A stretch of 64,000 bases of DNA, taken from positions 1 through 64,000 of the forward strand of contig JAFTYG010000003.1 of assembly GCA_017461365.1 (NCBI GenBank), in the 5' to 3' direction. This document shows, one piece after another, positions 50,248 through 60,039 of this stretch. Numbering within the stretch: position 1 is the first letter of the stretch; each line of letters starts with the position of its first letter. The notes beneath the pieces are model-generated. The model was given only the letters and a program-made list of their open reading frames with translations. It was not told where the DNA came from and searched no databases. Made by a program: the position numbers and the translations under genes. Source of the stretch: Clostridia bacterium. Its GTDB lineage: Bacteria > Bacillota > Clostridia > Oscillospirales > CAG-272.

Positions 50248-51327
50248 TTATTTGTTTTCCGTATTTTCAAACAGATTTAATTGCTCTGAAGCCCTCATCT
50301 GCGATTTAGGCTCGTAATTCATACCTAAGTGTTCATAGGCCAAACGCGTTGCGCAACGGCCTCGCGGTGTGCGGCTGAGAAAGCCTATCTGAAGCAGATA
50401 CGGCTCATATACGTCTTCGAGGGTAACGGCTTCTTCACCTACTGTCGCCGCAATCGTTTCAAGACCTACGGGGCCACCGTCGTAAAATTTGATTATCGTT
50501 TCAAGCATACGTCGGTCTGTATTATCAAGTCCCAATCCGTCGATTTCAAGTCGTCCCAAAGCGATATTGGCTATGCGGCTATCTATTTTGTCCTGTCCGT
50601 TAACCTGTGCAAAGTCACGAACGCGCTTGATAAGTCTGTTGGCAATTCGCGGAGTTCCGCGCGAACGCGACGCTATCTCATATGCGCCGTCCTCGGTTAT
50701 CGGGAAGCCGAGTATTTTTGCGCTTCGCATTACGATCGTTGTCAATTCTTCGGGAGTATAAAGCTCGAGCTTCAGCATAACTCCGAAGCGGTCACGCAGA
50801 GGCGGAGTAAGCTGTCCTGCGCGAGTGGTAGCTCCTATAAGAGTAAAACGCGGAAGATCGATGCGAATGCTTCTTGCGGCGGGACCTTTACCAATGATTA
50901 TGTCAAGCGCGTTATCCTCCATAGCAGGATAGAGTATCTCTTCTACCGATCGGGAAAGTCTGTGTATCTCATCGATAAACAACACATCTCCTTCGGAAAG
51001 ATTTGTAAGCAGAGCGGCAAGATCGCCTTGCTTTTCTATTGCAGGCCCTGAAGTTATTCTTATGTTCACACCCATTTCGGTAGCGATGATATTCGACAGC
51101 GTAGTCTTTCCGAGCCCGGGAGGACCGTAGAGAAGTACATGGTCGAGGCTTTCTCCGCGTATTTTCGCCGCCTCAATATATATTTTAAGATTTTCCTTTA
51201 CTTTTTCCTGACCGATATAATCGTCAAGAGTTTTAGGACGGAGGGACGTATCTGCGTTGCCGTCCTCCTTTGTGTATGAGGTAGTCATTATTCGGTTTTC
51301 AAAATCGAATTCCTCGTTCATATCCAT
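50248..51327 (-). CDS. ruvB: Holliday junction helicase RuvB
   Basis: 359 residues. AAA+ ATPase with Walker [10 protein letters not shown], Walker [12 protein letters not shown], sensor I GATTRAG, arginine finger segment LRDRFG, and a C-terminal winged helix ending in [14 protein letters not shown]. Drives branch migration with RuvA. AAGGAGGTAA before the ATG, 14 bp after ruvA. Last gene of the reverse operon. Confidence 0.98.
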   Translation of the reverse strand: MDMNEEFDFENRIMTTSYTKEDGNADTSLRPKTLDDYIGQEKVKENLKIYIEAAKIRGESLDHVLLYGPPGLGKTTLSNIIATEMGVNIRITSGPAIEKQGDLAALLTNLSEGDVLFIDEIHRLSRSVEEILYPAMEDNALDIIIGKGPAARSIRIDLPRFTLIGATTRAGQLTPPLRDRFGVMLKLELYTPEELTTIVMRSAKILGFPITEDGAYEIASRSRGTPRIANRLIKRVRDFAQVNGQDKIDSRIANIALGRLEIDGLGLDNTDRRMLETIIKFYDGGPVGLETIAATVGEEAVTLEDVYEPYLLQIGFLSRTPRGRCATRLAYEHLGMNYEPKSQMRASEQLNLFENTENK

Positions 51328-51341
51328 AATACGTTACCTCC

Positions 51342-51968
51342 TTATTTCATGATTTTTTTAAGCGCGAGACGGATAATTTCATCGAGCTCAAGCGCAGATG
51401 TATCAATGGTTTTGAGTACGTTATACGCTTCGTTTCTTGAATATCCGAGGGCAATAAGTGCTTCCTGCGCGTCAGAGAGCTTGTTGGAGCTTGCAGCGCC
51501 CTGTGCTATCTCAGAAGCGTAAATATCGGTATCCTCTGAAACAAACGAGGTCTTAGCGAGCTTATCTTTGAGTTCAAGTATGATCCTTGCCGCTGTTTTA
51601 GGACCTATACCGTTTGCTTGTGATATAGCTTTTTTATCATCCGAGCAGATCGCAACCGTCAATTTTTGGGGTGTCATCTGTGACAGTATAGCTATCGCCG
51701 CTTTAGGACCGACACCTGAAACAGTGATAAGCAGCTTATACGCATCAAGCTCCTCCACCGTACTGAATCCAAACAACTCGATACCGTCCTCGCGCACCGA
51801 CATATATGTGTAGAGTGTCGTATTTCCGTTTGCTACGTTATTGGCGTTACGGGAGAGCAGGGAGTAGGTAGTCTGAGATATAGACATCCTGTATCCGACA
51901 CCCCCTGCATCGACCACCGCAAAGCTCGGATCAAGAAGCGCGAGCTTACCGCTTATATAATAAAACAT
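51342..51968 (-). CDS. ruvA: Holliday junction-binding protein RuvA
   Basis: 208 residues. OB-fold (residues 1-65), two helix-hairpin-helix motifs (LITVSGVGPKAAIAIL, ISQANGIGPKTAARIILELKDK), a flexible linker (SEIAQGAASSN) and domain III that binds RuvB. Its ATG overlaps the yfhO stop by one base (TGATG). Confidence 0.97.
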   Translation of the reverse strand: MFYYISGKLALLDPSFAVVDAGGVGYRMSISQTTYSLLSRNANNVANGNTTLYTYMSVREDGIELFGFSTVEELDAYKLLITVSGVGPKAAIAILSQMTPQKLTVAICSDDKKAISQANGIGPKTAARIILELKDKLAKTSFVSEDTDIYASEIAQGAASSNKLSDAQEALIALGYSRNEAYNVLKTIDTSALELDEIIRLALKKIMK

Positions 51969-54940
51969 CAGTTATCTCCTTCTTTTGTATCGTCTGTTCC
52001 GTCCTTTGATGCATCCTCCGATGAGGGGAGCTTGTTCTTTGTGAATTTTGCCTTGACATCAGCTATTCGTTTTTTGAACGGTATTTTTTCAGGCTTGGGT
52101 GTTAAGAGCATTTCTTCACTGTCTTGATCGAAATCTTCGAGCCCCCACATCGTATCCTTGCGTACATAGGCGTCGGGGCGTTTCTTTTTTATTACCGCAA
52201 AATAGAATATCAGGTCAAGGATGCATATTAAAGCAAAGATGAGCGTTCCGAAAATTGAAATTACAGCACCGAAGGTATATACGTCGGGTTTGTATTCGAA
52301 CTCCAATGTATGAGTTCCCGTATTTTCGATATTAAACGCCATAAGCGCGTCAAATGTTTTAAATATTTCAACTTCTTCGCCGTCGACATACACTTTCCAT
52401 CCCTCATCATAGGGGATAGTTGTTTGTACTGTCTGTTCAGCAACACTTGTCGTTATATTTCCGATAAGGTTGTCCTCGGTATATTCGGTAATATTAAACT
52501 GCGGATTTGCCAAAAGCTTTGTAAATGCATCTTCAAATGCCGCATTGTCGATATACCATATCATATCGTAATAGGTGTAAACGGTAAGATCATCCTCAAG
52601 TAAGGAAAGTTTTACACTTACCTCTGCACCCGCTTCAAAATATCCGAGAGACGCTATATATTTTGAGTTACTTCCGAGATATTTTCCGATATATGTGTCG
52701 TTTACATAGAGCTCTACCTCGGCCGAACGCTTACACGGAACATAAAAGTAATATTCCGCAGCGGCGGGAGCCGTAAAAGTATAGCTTACAGAATTGTCTG
52801 CTCCCTCTACCGTAGGTGAATAGGTAGTCATGGAGCTGCTTGTAGTTTGTGTACAGTGGGGAGATTTTTCCGTATCGACAGTCGATTGATCAACGGAAAC
52901 AAATATGTCCGATGAATAATCGTCTCCGAGCATAGTAGACACCATATTATTCATACGCTCAAAATATCGCTCGAACGTAGACGAATATCTTTCCATTTTG
53001 AACTCGGTTACGGCAGAGTCAACCCCATAAGCTATTGACAGCGCATACTGATTGTAATAAGCCGTATAATCTCCGACAGTAGCAAATTCTTCATAGACAT
53101 CTACAAGCTTTTGAGAATTCTTTTGATCTATCAGATATTTAATGCCAAGAAGCGAATCGTTGACGGGATTTCCGCCGTAATACTGAGAATGATGAGACGC
53201 CGATGCGTATCCCATTCTGTTTAAAAAGCTAATAGTTTCGGAATTAAGTGTAGAAGTCGAGTTTGAAACTCCGCGCAATCCAAGCGCCATATTGTCATTG
53301 TATTTCTTGTGTACAAGTTTTTCGGCTCTGTAAAATCCGTCATCCTTTTCTTCGATGGCAGATACGATAGGACGAAGTCCACCTATAAAATCGTTGTATC
53401 TTGAGTATGATGAATATGCTACGTCTCCGTCAAACTGCACGACACAAGCAAGGCTGCTACAAAATATTTCTATACACACAATAATGGCAAGTACACCCGA
53501 AATACTTTCACGTTTTATGGGATTTTTTTGTCTGATAAGCAGACAAAGCACACTCAAAAGCGCAACCGTGACGATTACCGTAAGCCAAACAGTTTCAAGC
53601 TCAAGCAGTTTGCCGTTGGTTTCTACGTAAGTCTCAAATTCGAGCTTATTGCAGACCGTGACAAATAGTATTATAAAGGCTGATATACCTAATATAAATT
53701 TTTCACTGACTGAACGCAGATTACCAAAACCCTTGTACGCAAGAACCAAAAGGAAAAAGGAGAGCATGAAGCTATATCGGTAATTGAGCCAGTTTGGAGA
53801 CTGAAAGCCATGCCAGATAAGATCGAGCGGGCTAGCAATAAAGCACAGTAAAAATACGCAGATAAAAATGAGAGATACTATTTTTTCCCGTGAAGGTATC
53901 TTTTTTGTCATAAAGTACACGGGAAGAAGTATGAGGGTAAGAACTCCGCAATACACAAAGGGTAATCCCTGCGGTCTTACGGTATCGTATGATCCCGGAA
54001 GAAATTTTGTTAAGAGATTAAGAATATCGAATTTTGTTTTGAATGACCAATTCGGATCGGAAAAGGTCGTTTTTCCGAAGGTAAGCGAATAGTAAGCCGC
54101 TAAAATTATAAATGCCGATATTGACACGGCGAGTAAGGAAAAGCACGCTATTCTCACAAAAGATCTTGGCATATGAAGTTTTTCGTTGTGTGGATTTAAC
54201 TCTTCCTTGGAATGGGCAAAGCAATAATAGAAGTAATACAGCATTACATATATGCAGAGCATATAACCAATATAAAAATTACTCATTATTCCGAGAGACA
54301 GCGATATAACAAACAGCTTATATCTGCGATTTTTTATAAGCTGTTCGACGCCGTAGGTTATGATAGGAAGCCATATAAGGGCGTCTATCCACATCATATT
54401 ATTTTGATACACAACGGCGTAAGCGCAAAGAGAGTACATGACCGCGAATGCGACAGATACTATCTTATTATGATTTTTTGAATTTTTATGAAGGTAAAAA
54501 CCGAACGAAAGACCGCAAAGACCTACCTTCAAAAGAATTATGGTCAGAAGCGCTTCCTGTATCCGAGACTGAGGAAACAACGCGACTATATAGGAGAGCG
54601 GACTCGCAAGGTAGTATGCGTACATTCCCATAAATTCTCCGCCAAGTCCGCGAAAAAACGTATAAAGCATACTGCCTTCGCCATATACAGTATTTCTTAG
54701 AGCTTCAAAAAAATATACGTACTGACCGTTGAGATCGAGCACGAGAACGGTTCCGTCACCAAAAGGATGTATCTCCATCGCCATATAGATAAGATACATT
54801 ATGACTACGGGTACTATAAAGCAATAAAAGAGATAGGAATACGGAGAAGATGCGATTTTTTCTTGCAGACGAGCAAGATATTTTCTCGGCGCAAAATGCC
54901 TTTTTTCTGAAAGTAACGTTGTTTGCTGTTCGCTGTTCAT
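51968..54940 (-). CDS. YfhO family membrane protein
   Basis: 990 residues. About 12-13 membrane helices in the first ~520 residues, then a large extracytoplasmic domain (~530-890) with repeated beta-sandwich features (YYFYVPCKRSAEVELYVND, EGWKVYVDGEEVE), one more helix and a ~100-residue charged cytoplasmic tail. The pattern is that of YfhO (PF09586), linked to glycosylation of teichoic acids in Bacillus and Listeria. It lies between a DUF951 gene and ruvA and is translationally coupled to both, an unrelated operon mixture. Confidence 0.88.
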   Translation of the reverse strand: MNSEQQTTLLSEKRHFAPRKYLARLQEKIASSPYSYLFYCFIVPVVIMYLIYMAMEIHPFGDGTVLVLDLNGQYVYFFEALRNTVYGEGSMLYTFFRGLGGEFMGMYAYYLASPLSYIVALFPQSRIQEALLTIILLKVGLCGLSFGFYLHKNSKNHNKIVSVAFAVMYSLCAYAVVYQNNMMWIDALIWLPIITYGVEQLIKNRRYKLFVISLSLGIMSNFYIGYMLCIYVMLYYFYYCFAHSKEELNPHNEKLHMPRSFVRIACFSLLAVSISAFIILAAYYSLTFGKTTFSDPNWSFKTKFDILNLLTKFLPGSYDTVRPQGLPFVYCGVLTLILLPVYFMTKKIPSREKIVSLIFICVFLLCFIASPLDLIWHGFQSPNWLNYRYSFMLSFFLLVLAYKGFGNLRSVSEKFILGISAFIILFVTVCNKLEFETYVETNGKLLELETVWLTVIVTVALLSVLCLLIRQKNPIKRESISGVLAIIVCIEIFCSSLACVVQFDGDVAYSSYSRYNDFIGGLRPIVSAIEEKDDGFYRAEKLVHKKYNDNMALGLRGVSNSTSTLNSETISFLNRMGYASASHHSQYYGGNPVNDSLLGIKYLIDQKNSQKLVDVYEEFATVGDYTAYYNQYALSIAYGVDSAVTEFKMERYSSTFERYFERMNNMVSTMLGDDYSSDIFVSVDQSTVDTEKSPHCTQTTSSSMTTYSPTVEGADNSVSYTFTAPAAAEYYFYVPCKRSAEVELYVNDTYIGKYLGSNSKYIASLGYFEAGAEVSVKLSLLEDDLTVYTYYDMIWYIDNAAFEDAFTKLLANPQFNITEYTEDNLIGNITTSVAEQTVQTTIPYDEGWKVYVDGEEVEIFKTFDALMAFNIENTGTHTLEFEYKPDVYTFGAVISIFGTLIFALICILDLIFYFAVIKKKRPDAYVRKDTMWGLEDFDQDSEEMLLTPKPEKIPFKKRIADVKAKFTKNKLPSSEDASKDGTDDTKEGDN

Positions 54941-55141
54941 TCAATCCTCCTTTTCGGAAGCCACGATCTTTTTTGTTGCCTTTTCAAGCTTAATACGGTC
55001 AATATTCATATCGCGTCCGCATCCTTGACAAACTATTCTCATCTCACTGCCGACACGCAGTATTTTAAATTGCTTTGTACCACATGGATGAGGCTTTTTT
55101 AGTTCAACTACATCACCGATTTTAAATTTAATAATTTCCAT
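54941..55141 (-). CDS. DUF951 family protein
   Basis: 66 residues from ATG 55141. The conserved DUF951 pattern is present: KKPHPCGTKQFKILRVGSEMRI, then CQGCGRDM, giving one Cys and a CxxC that may bind zinc. Function unknown; widespread in Bacillota and often near ychF or chromosome-partition genes. First gene of the reverse operon; its stop directly abuts the yfhO start. Confidence 0.88.
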   Translation of the reverse strand: MEIIKFKIGDVVELKKPHPCGTKQFKILRVGSEMRIVCQGCGRDMNIDRIKLEKATKKIVASEKED

Positions 55142-55171
55142 AAAACACCACAAAAAATATAATATCAATTT

Positions 55172-55200
55172 ATTTTACCACAATATCAATAATTTGTAAA
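55172..55200 (-). promoter_or_regulatory. Promoter of the DUF951-yfhO-ruvAB operon
   Basis: Minus strand TTTACA (complement of 55195-55200), 17-bp spacer ending TGTGG, TAAAAT (complement of 55172-55177). Confidence 0.7.
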
Positions 55201-55238
55201 TAAGTATTGAAAATTTTACAATTTAATTAAAATAGTAT

Positions 55239-55267
55239 TTGACTTGATGAATTTATTGTGGTATAAT
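55239..55267 (+). promoter_or_regulatory. Promoter of ruvC and following genes
   Basis: TTGACT (55239-55244), 17-bp spacer ending TGTGG, TATAAT (55262-55267), 28 bp before the ruvC start. It is divergent from the ruvAB operon promoter, with ~40 bp between the two -35 boxes. Confidence 0.8.
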
Positions 55268-55295
55268 AAGGAGTAAGTTATTTTTGGAGGCGCGG

Positions 55296-55796
55296 ATGAT
55301 AATTCTCGGAATAGACCCGGGACTTGCAATAGTCGGATGGGGAGTGGTTGAATACAGCGGATCGCATTTTACTACCTTGGGATACGGTTCTATAGAAACA
55401 CCTGCAGGCATGGCTACTGAGCAAAGGCTATCGCTTATATACGACGGTATAAAAAAGCTTATTGAGACATACAAGCCTGAGCATATGGCTATCGAGGAGT
55501 TGTTTTTCAATACAAACCAAACGACCGGTATTCGTGTTGCGGAAGCGAGAGGTGTAATAATTATGTGCGCTTACCGTATGGGTGTAAAGACCTTCGAATA
55601 CACACCGCTTCAGGTAAAGCAGGCGGTCGTAGGCTACGGCCGCGCCGAAAAAAAGCAGGTCATTACGATGGTCACGATGTTTTTGGGACTTAAACAGCCA
55701 CCAAAGCCCGATGATACGGCGGATGCATTGGCGATAGCTGTGTGTCATGCACATTCGGGAACCTCTCGGCTTGCTGACTATTATAATAAAAAATAA
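55296..55796 (+). CDS. ruvC: Holliday junction resolvase RuvC
   Basis: 166 residues from ATG 55296, 5 bp after GGAGG. The catalytic acidic residues lie in LGIDPGLAIVGWG (Asp), IEELFF (Glu) and KPDDTADALAIA (Asp pair). It cuts the junctions moved by RuvAB. In this genome it is on a separate transcript, divergent from ruvAB. Confidence 0.96.
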   Translation: MIILGIDPGLAIVGWGVVEYSGSHFTTLGYGSIETPAGMATEQRLSLIYDGIKKLIETYKPEHMAIEELFFNTNQTTGIRVAEARGVIIMCAYRMGVKTFEYTPLQVKQAVVGYGRAEKKQVITMVTMFLGLKQPPKPDDTADALAIAVCHAHSGTSRLADYYNKK

Positions 55797-55808
55797 GGCG
55801 GACTACAT

Positions 55809-56669
55809 ATGTGGATTGCAGATAAATGGAAAGACTATGAGCTTATGGATGCGGTAAACGGAGAGCGTCTCGAGCGTTGGGGTGAATATGTTCTCAGACG
55901 TCCTGATCCGCAGATAATTTGGAAAAATACTCAAAACGGCAGAAAATGGAATACTGCCCATGCGGTATATAAGCGATCATCCAAGGGCGGCGGCGGATGG
56001 GTAAAAAACGAACTGCCTCCATCCTGGACAATAAATTACGGAAATCTTACTTTTCTTCTTAAGCCTATGGGATTTAAGCACACGGGGCTTTTTCCCGAGC
56101 AGGCAGCTAATTGGGATTGGTTCTCTGAGCTGATCGCAAACTCGGGAAGAAAAATAAAGGTATTGAATATGTTCGCTTATACCGGCGGAGCTACAATTGC
56201 CGCCGCGGCTGCGGGAGCATCAGTCGTGCACGTTGACGCCGCAAAGGGAATGGTGGCTCAGGCAAAGGAAAATGCCGCGCTTTCGGGACTTTCGGATGCT
56301 CCTATACGATACATTGTCGACGATTGCAAAAAATTTGTTGAGCGCGAGATACGCAGAGGAAACAAATATGATGCAATAATTATGGATCCGCCGTCTTACG
56401 GACGCGGACCTTCGGGAGAGGTTTGGAAGATTGAAGATTGCGTTGACGAGCTTGTAACACTGAGTGCTAAGCTGTTGTCTGATAAGCCACTGTTCTTTTT
56501 GATAAATTCATACACAACGGGACTTTCTCCAATGGCTATGGAATATATTCTCGGATTGCGCGTCGCGTCAAAATTCGGAGGAAAGCTCGAATCGGGAGAG
56601 CTCGGTTTGACCGTTTCGTCAACAGGGCTTGCAATTCCTTGCGGCTCGAGCGCAAGATGGTACAATTGA
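55809..56669 (+). CDS. Class I SAM methyltransferase, RlmK/RlmI-like
   Basis: 286 residues. N-terminal ~85 residues of the PUA-less type, then the Rossmann fold with LNMFAYTGGATIAAAAAG (SAM), VHVDAAKGMVAQAKEN and the DPPSYGRG catalytic loop (NPPY-like) seen in rRNA cytosine/guanine methyltransferases (PF10672). Probably modifies 23S rRNA. It follows ruvC by 12 bp and precedes the ECF genes; co-transcription is likely. Exact target base unknown. Confidence 0.87.
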   Translation: MWIADKWKDYELMDAVNGERLERWGEYVLRRPDPQIIWKNTQNGRKWNTAHAVYKRSSKGGGGWVKNELPPSWTINYGNLTFLLKPMGFKHTGLFPEQAANWDWFSELIANSGRKIKVLNMFAYTGGATIAAAAAGASVVHVDAAKGMVAQAKENAALSGLSDAPIRYIVDDCKKFVEREIRRGNKYDAIIMDPPSYGRGPSGEVWKIEDCVDELVTLSAKLLSDKPLFFLINSYTTGLSPMAMEYILGLRVASKFGGKLESGELGLTVSSTGLAIPCGSSARWYN

Positions 56670-56683
56670 TATAAGGTGGTAAA

Positions 56684-57553
56684 ATGAACGCTCCTTTTAT
56701 AAAAACAGAAAATCTTTCCTATCGTTACGATGGTGATGACGTTAACGGAAGCCCTGTACTGAAGGATCTGTCGTTGGAGATAAACGAGGGAGAATTTGTG
56801 GCTGTTCTCGGACATAACGGCTCAGGGAAATCCACACTTGCAAAGCTTCTGAATATGATCCTTACTCCCGTCAGCGGAAAGATATATATTATGGGCAAGG
56901 ACATAACGGATGAAAATATGACTGAGTCCGACGTTCTTGAGCTTCGTAAAAATATCGGTATGGTATTTCAAAATCCTGACAACCAGCTTGTCGCTACCAT
57001 CGTAGAAGACGATGTGGCGTTCGGCCCCGAAAATCTCGGAATTCCTTCCGCTGAAATACGCGAGCGAGTTGACCGAGTGCTTGAAAGCGTTGGAATGTCG
57101 GAATATGCTAAGCATGAACCCCACAGACTTTCGGGAGGACAAAAGCAACGTATAGCTATTGCGGGAATTATGGCAATGCTCCCGAAATGTATAATTTTTG
57201 ATGAATCTACCGCGATGCTCGATCCCGTGGGCAGACAAGAGGTCATGGAGTCAATCTTAAAGCTCAACCGCGAAAAAAATATAACCGTTATTATGATAAC
57301 TCACTATATGGAAGAAGCGGCGATGGCGGATAGAATAGTTGTTCTTAACGACGGCGCGTTGGTGTTGGACGGAACACCCGAATATGTTTTTGAACACGAA
57401 AGAATACTTCGTGAATGCGGACTTGACCTTCCGCAGTGTACTGAGCTCATTCACAGATTGCGGGATCACGGAATAGAGCTTTCGGGCGAATGTACGTCGG
57501 TGGAATCTTGCGCCGAGTTGATATTCAGATCTCTTAAAATTGAGAAGGAATAA
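56684..57553 (+). CDS. ecfA1: ECF transporter ATPase EcfA1
   Basis: 289 residues. Walker A GHNGSGKST, Q-loop FQNPDNQ, signature LSGGQKQR, Walker B IIFDESTAMLD (Asp-Glu) and H-loop THYMEEA. The Q-loop FQNPDNQ and the position before EcfA2 mark EcfA1. It forms the energising module with EcfA2 and EcfT for vitamin and metal uptake with exchangeable S components. Confidence 0.94.
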   Translation: MNAPFIKTENLSYRYDGDDVNGSPVLKDLSLEINEGEFVAVLGHNGSGKSTLAKLLNMILTPVSGKIYIMGKDITDENMTESDVLELRKNIGMVFQNPDNQLVATIVEDDVAFGPENLGIPSAEIRERVDRVLESVGMSEYAKHEPHRLSGGQKQRIAIAGIMAMLPKCIIFDESTAMLDPVGRQEVMESILKLNREKNITVIMITHYMEEAAMADRIVVLNDGALVLDGTPEYVFEHERILRECGLDLPQCTELIHRLRDHGIELSGECTSVESCAELIFRSLKIEKE

Positions 57554-57556
57554 AAA

Positions 57557-58408
57557 ATGTCTAAGATTAAAATTGAGGAATTGACCTATCTTCACGGTAA
57601 GGGAACTCCTTATGAGATAAAAGCGCTTGACGGTATTGATCTGTCTATACCTCAGGGCGTTATAACGGGAATAATAGGACACACGGGTTCGGGAAAATCC
57701 ACACTCGTACAGATGTTTAACGGAATACTTCGCCCCGAAACGGGAAGAGTTCTTCTTGACGGTAATGACATTTGGCAAAAGCCTAAAAATATCCGATCTG
57801 TCAGGTTTAAAGTCGGACTTGTAATGCAATATCCCGAATATCAGTTATTTGAGGATACCGTTTACAAGGATATTGCTTTTGGCCCAAAAAACATGGGGCT
57901 CGGAGAGGATGAGATCAAAGAGCGTGTTACGGAGTCTGTACAATTTGCGGGACTTCCGATAGATGTGCTTACAAAATCTCCGTTTGACTTATCAGGCGGA
58001 CAAAAGCGACGTGTGGCCATTGCGGGGATTATAGCGATGCGTCCCGATGTGTTGGTTCTTGACGAACCTGCCGCAGGGCTTGATCCGAAAGGCAGAGAAG
58101 CAATCTTTAACAATATAGTTGATTACCAAAAAGAAAGCGGAAGCACCGTGGTTATCGTAAGCCACAGTATGGAAGATATGGCTAGATACTGCGACAATCT
58201 CGTTGTTATGAATGATGGCAAGATATGTATGGAGGGAGATGCCGATCACATTTTCTCCCAGTCAAAAAAGCTAAGTGAGATAGGCTTGGACGTTCCGCAG
58301 ATAACAAAGCTTATGCTGAAGCTCAAGGAGATGGGAGTCGACGTGGACACGGGAGCTTATACCGTAGAAAAGGCTTTTGCCGATCTTATAAAAATTTACA
58401 ATAAATGA
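57557..58408 (+). CDS. ecfA2: ECF transporter ATPase EcfA2
   Basis: 283 residues. Walker A GHTGSGKST, Q-loop MQYPEYQLF (typical of EcfA2), signature LSGGQKRR, Walker B LVLDEPAAGLD, H-loop SHSMEDM. Three bases after ecfA1. No S-component gene is in the window, as expected of a group II ECF system with scattered S components. Confidence 0.94.
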   Translation: MSKIKIEELTYLHGKGTPYEIKALDGIDLSIPQGVITGIIGHTGSGKSTLVQMFNGILRPETGRVLLDGNDIWQKPKNIRSVRFKVGLVMQYPEYQLFEDTVYKDIAFGPKNMGLGEDEIKERVTESVQFAGLPIDVLTKSPFDLSGGQKRRVAIAGIIAMRPDVLVLDEPAAGLDPKGREAIFNNIVDYQKESGSTVVIVSHSMEDMARYCDNLVVMNDGKICMEGDADHIFSQSKKLSEIGLDVPQITKLMLKLKEMGVDVDTGAYTVEKAFADLIKIYNK

Positions 58409-58425
58409 TGGTGTTACTCTGATTT

Positions 58426-59250
58426 ATGAAAAGTATAGCATTCGGACAATATTATCCTGCGGAATCTGTTCTGCACAGACTTGATCCGAGGGTAAAAATA
58501 TTGATCACAGTCCTTTATATAGTGAGCACGTTTTTGTGTAAAAACGTTTTGAGCTTCGCATTGCTCTTTTTATCCGCAATAATGCTCGTTATATTGGGAA
58601 AAGTACCGCTGAAGCTTGTTTTTCGAAGCCTCCGCCCCGTACTGTTTTTACTTGTATTTACAGCATTTTTGAATATCTTTTGGACAAAAGGTGAGGGAGA
58701 ACCGTTATTCAGTAAGTGGATAATAACTATTTACGAGGACGGTATCTATAACGCGATATTTATAATGATCCGTATCATTGCGCTTATATTGGGAACAAGT
58801 ATGCTGATGACATATACCACAACGCCGATAGCTCTTACCGATGCTATCGAGGATCTTCTTTCTCCGCTTAAAAAGCTAAAGGTTCCCGTACACGAATTTG
58901 CAATGATGATGACCATAGCTTTAAGATTTATTCCGACTCTTATTGAGGAGACCGAAAAAATAATGACGGCTCAAAAGGCAAGAGGTGCAGATTTCTCCAG
59001 CGGAAGTCTTATTCAGAGAGCTAAGGCCCTGATACCTGTTCTTATCCCTTTGTTTGTTTCGGCGTTTAACAGAGCCTCAGATCTGGCTACCGCCATGGAG
59101 TGCCGTTGCTATCACGGCGGAGAAGGAAGAACAAGAATGACAGTACGCCGCGTACGTTTTACGGATATTGCGTATTTTGTTGCGTTTATTGCTTTCGGCG
59201 CGGCGCTTATAGGCCTGAATATTCTCAATATCGGTTTCACAATGCCTTGA
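58426..59250 (+). CDS. ecfT: ECF transporter T component EcfT
   Basis: 274 residues. Membrane helices in the first ~120 residues and at the end, with a cytoplasmic helical part carrying two Ala-Arg-Gly type motifs (QKARGAD, and AMECRCYHGGEGRT) that couple to the ATPases. N-terminal HRLDPRVKI is characteristic of EcfT. Followed by truA, as in most Bacillota. Confidence 0.94.
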   Translation: MKSIAFGQYYPAESVLHRLDPRVKILITVLYIVSTFLCKNVLSFALLFLSAIMLVILGKVPLKLVFRSLRPVLFLLVFTAFLNIFWTKGEGEPLFSKWIITIYEDGIYNAIFIMIRIIALILGTSMLMTYTTTPIALTDAIEDLLSPLKKLKVPVHEFAMMMTIALRFIPTLIEETEKIMTAQKARGADFSSGSLIQRAKALIPVLIPLFVSAFNRASDLATAMECRCYHGGEGRTRMTVRRVRFTDIAYFVAFIAFGAALIGLNILNIGFTMP

Positions 59251-59259
59251 GGATCTGCT

Positions 59260-60018
59260 ATGAAGATATTGTTGTATATCTCCTTTTTGGGTACAAATTA
59301 TTGCGGATACCAAATTCAGCCGAACGGAATTACTGTTCAGCAACGGTTAAATGAGGCAACAAAAGCGTTGTTTGGTTACGATTGCGACATTGTTGGATGC
59401 AGTAGAACAGATAGCGGAGTGCACGCTAATTGCTTTTGCGCCACTGTGACCAAAAAGGGAACAAATGAGCTTATAACCTCCATTCCCATGGACAGAATAC
59501 CTTTAGCGATAGCCAAGCATCTTCCTGACGATATTGCCGTATTTAAAGCGGTAGAGGTTGACAACGAATTTCATCCGCGTTATGACGTAAAATATAAGGA
59601 ATACGTTTACCGTATCTGGAACAGACCTGAAAGAGATCCGTTTGTTTGCGACCGAACCTGGCATTATCCAAAGAAAATAGATGACAAAGCCTTGATAGAA
59701 ATGTCTTTAGCCGCATCAAAATTTGTCGGAACTCATGATTTCGCGGCGTATATGGCGGCAGACACAAAAATTCAGGATACAGTTCGTACAGTGTATGAAG
59801 CTGAGGTGCGCAGAAACGGCGATATTATAGAATTCAGAGTGTCTGCTAACGGATTTCTTTACAACATGGTAAGGATACTTACCGGCACGCTTATAAGTGT
59901 TGCCGAAGGAAAGATAATTTCTAATGACATCGAGGATATAACTTTGTCAAAAGACAGAAAAAGGGCGGGGATCACCGTTCCGCCACACGGACTTTTTCTT
60001 AATAAAGTGGTTTACTGA
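59260..60018 (+). CDS. truA: tRNA pseudouridine synthase A
   Basis: 252 residues. Catalytic Asp in CSRTDSGVHA (residue ~50), plus YKEYVYRIWN and FLYNMVRILTGTL typical of TruA. Makes pseudouridine at positions 38-40 of tRNAs. GAGGAT before the ATG; 9 bp after ecfT. Confidence 0.96.
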   Translation: MKILLYISFLGTNYCGYQIQPNGITVQQRLNEATKALFGYDCDIVGCSRTDSGVHANCFCATVTKKGTNELITSIPMDRIPLAIAKHLPDDIAVFKAVEVDNEFHPRYDVKYKEYVYRIWNRPERDPFVCDRTWHYPKKIDDKALIEMSLAASKFVGTHDFAAYMAADTKIQDTVRTVYEAEVRRNGDIIEFRVSANGFLYNMVRILTGTLISVAEGKIISNDIEDITLSKDRKRAGITVPPHGLFLNKVVY

Positions 60019-60039
60019 TCTTTATGAAAGGAGGCAGGT

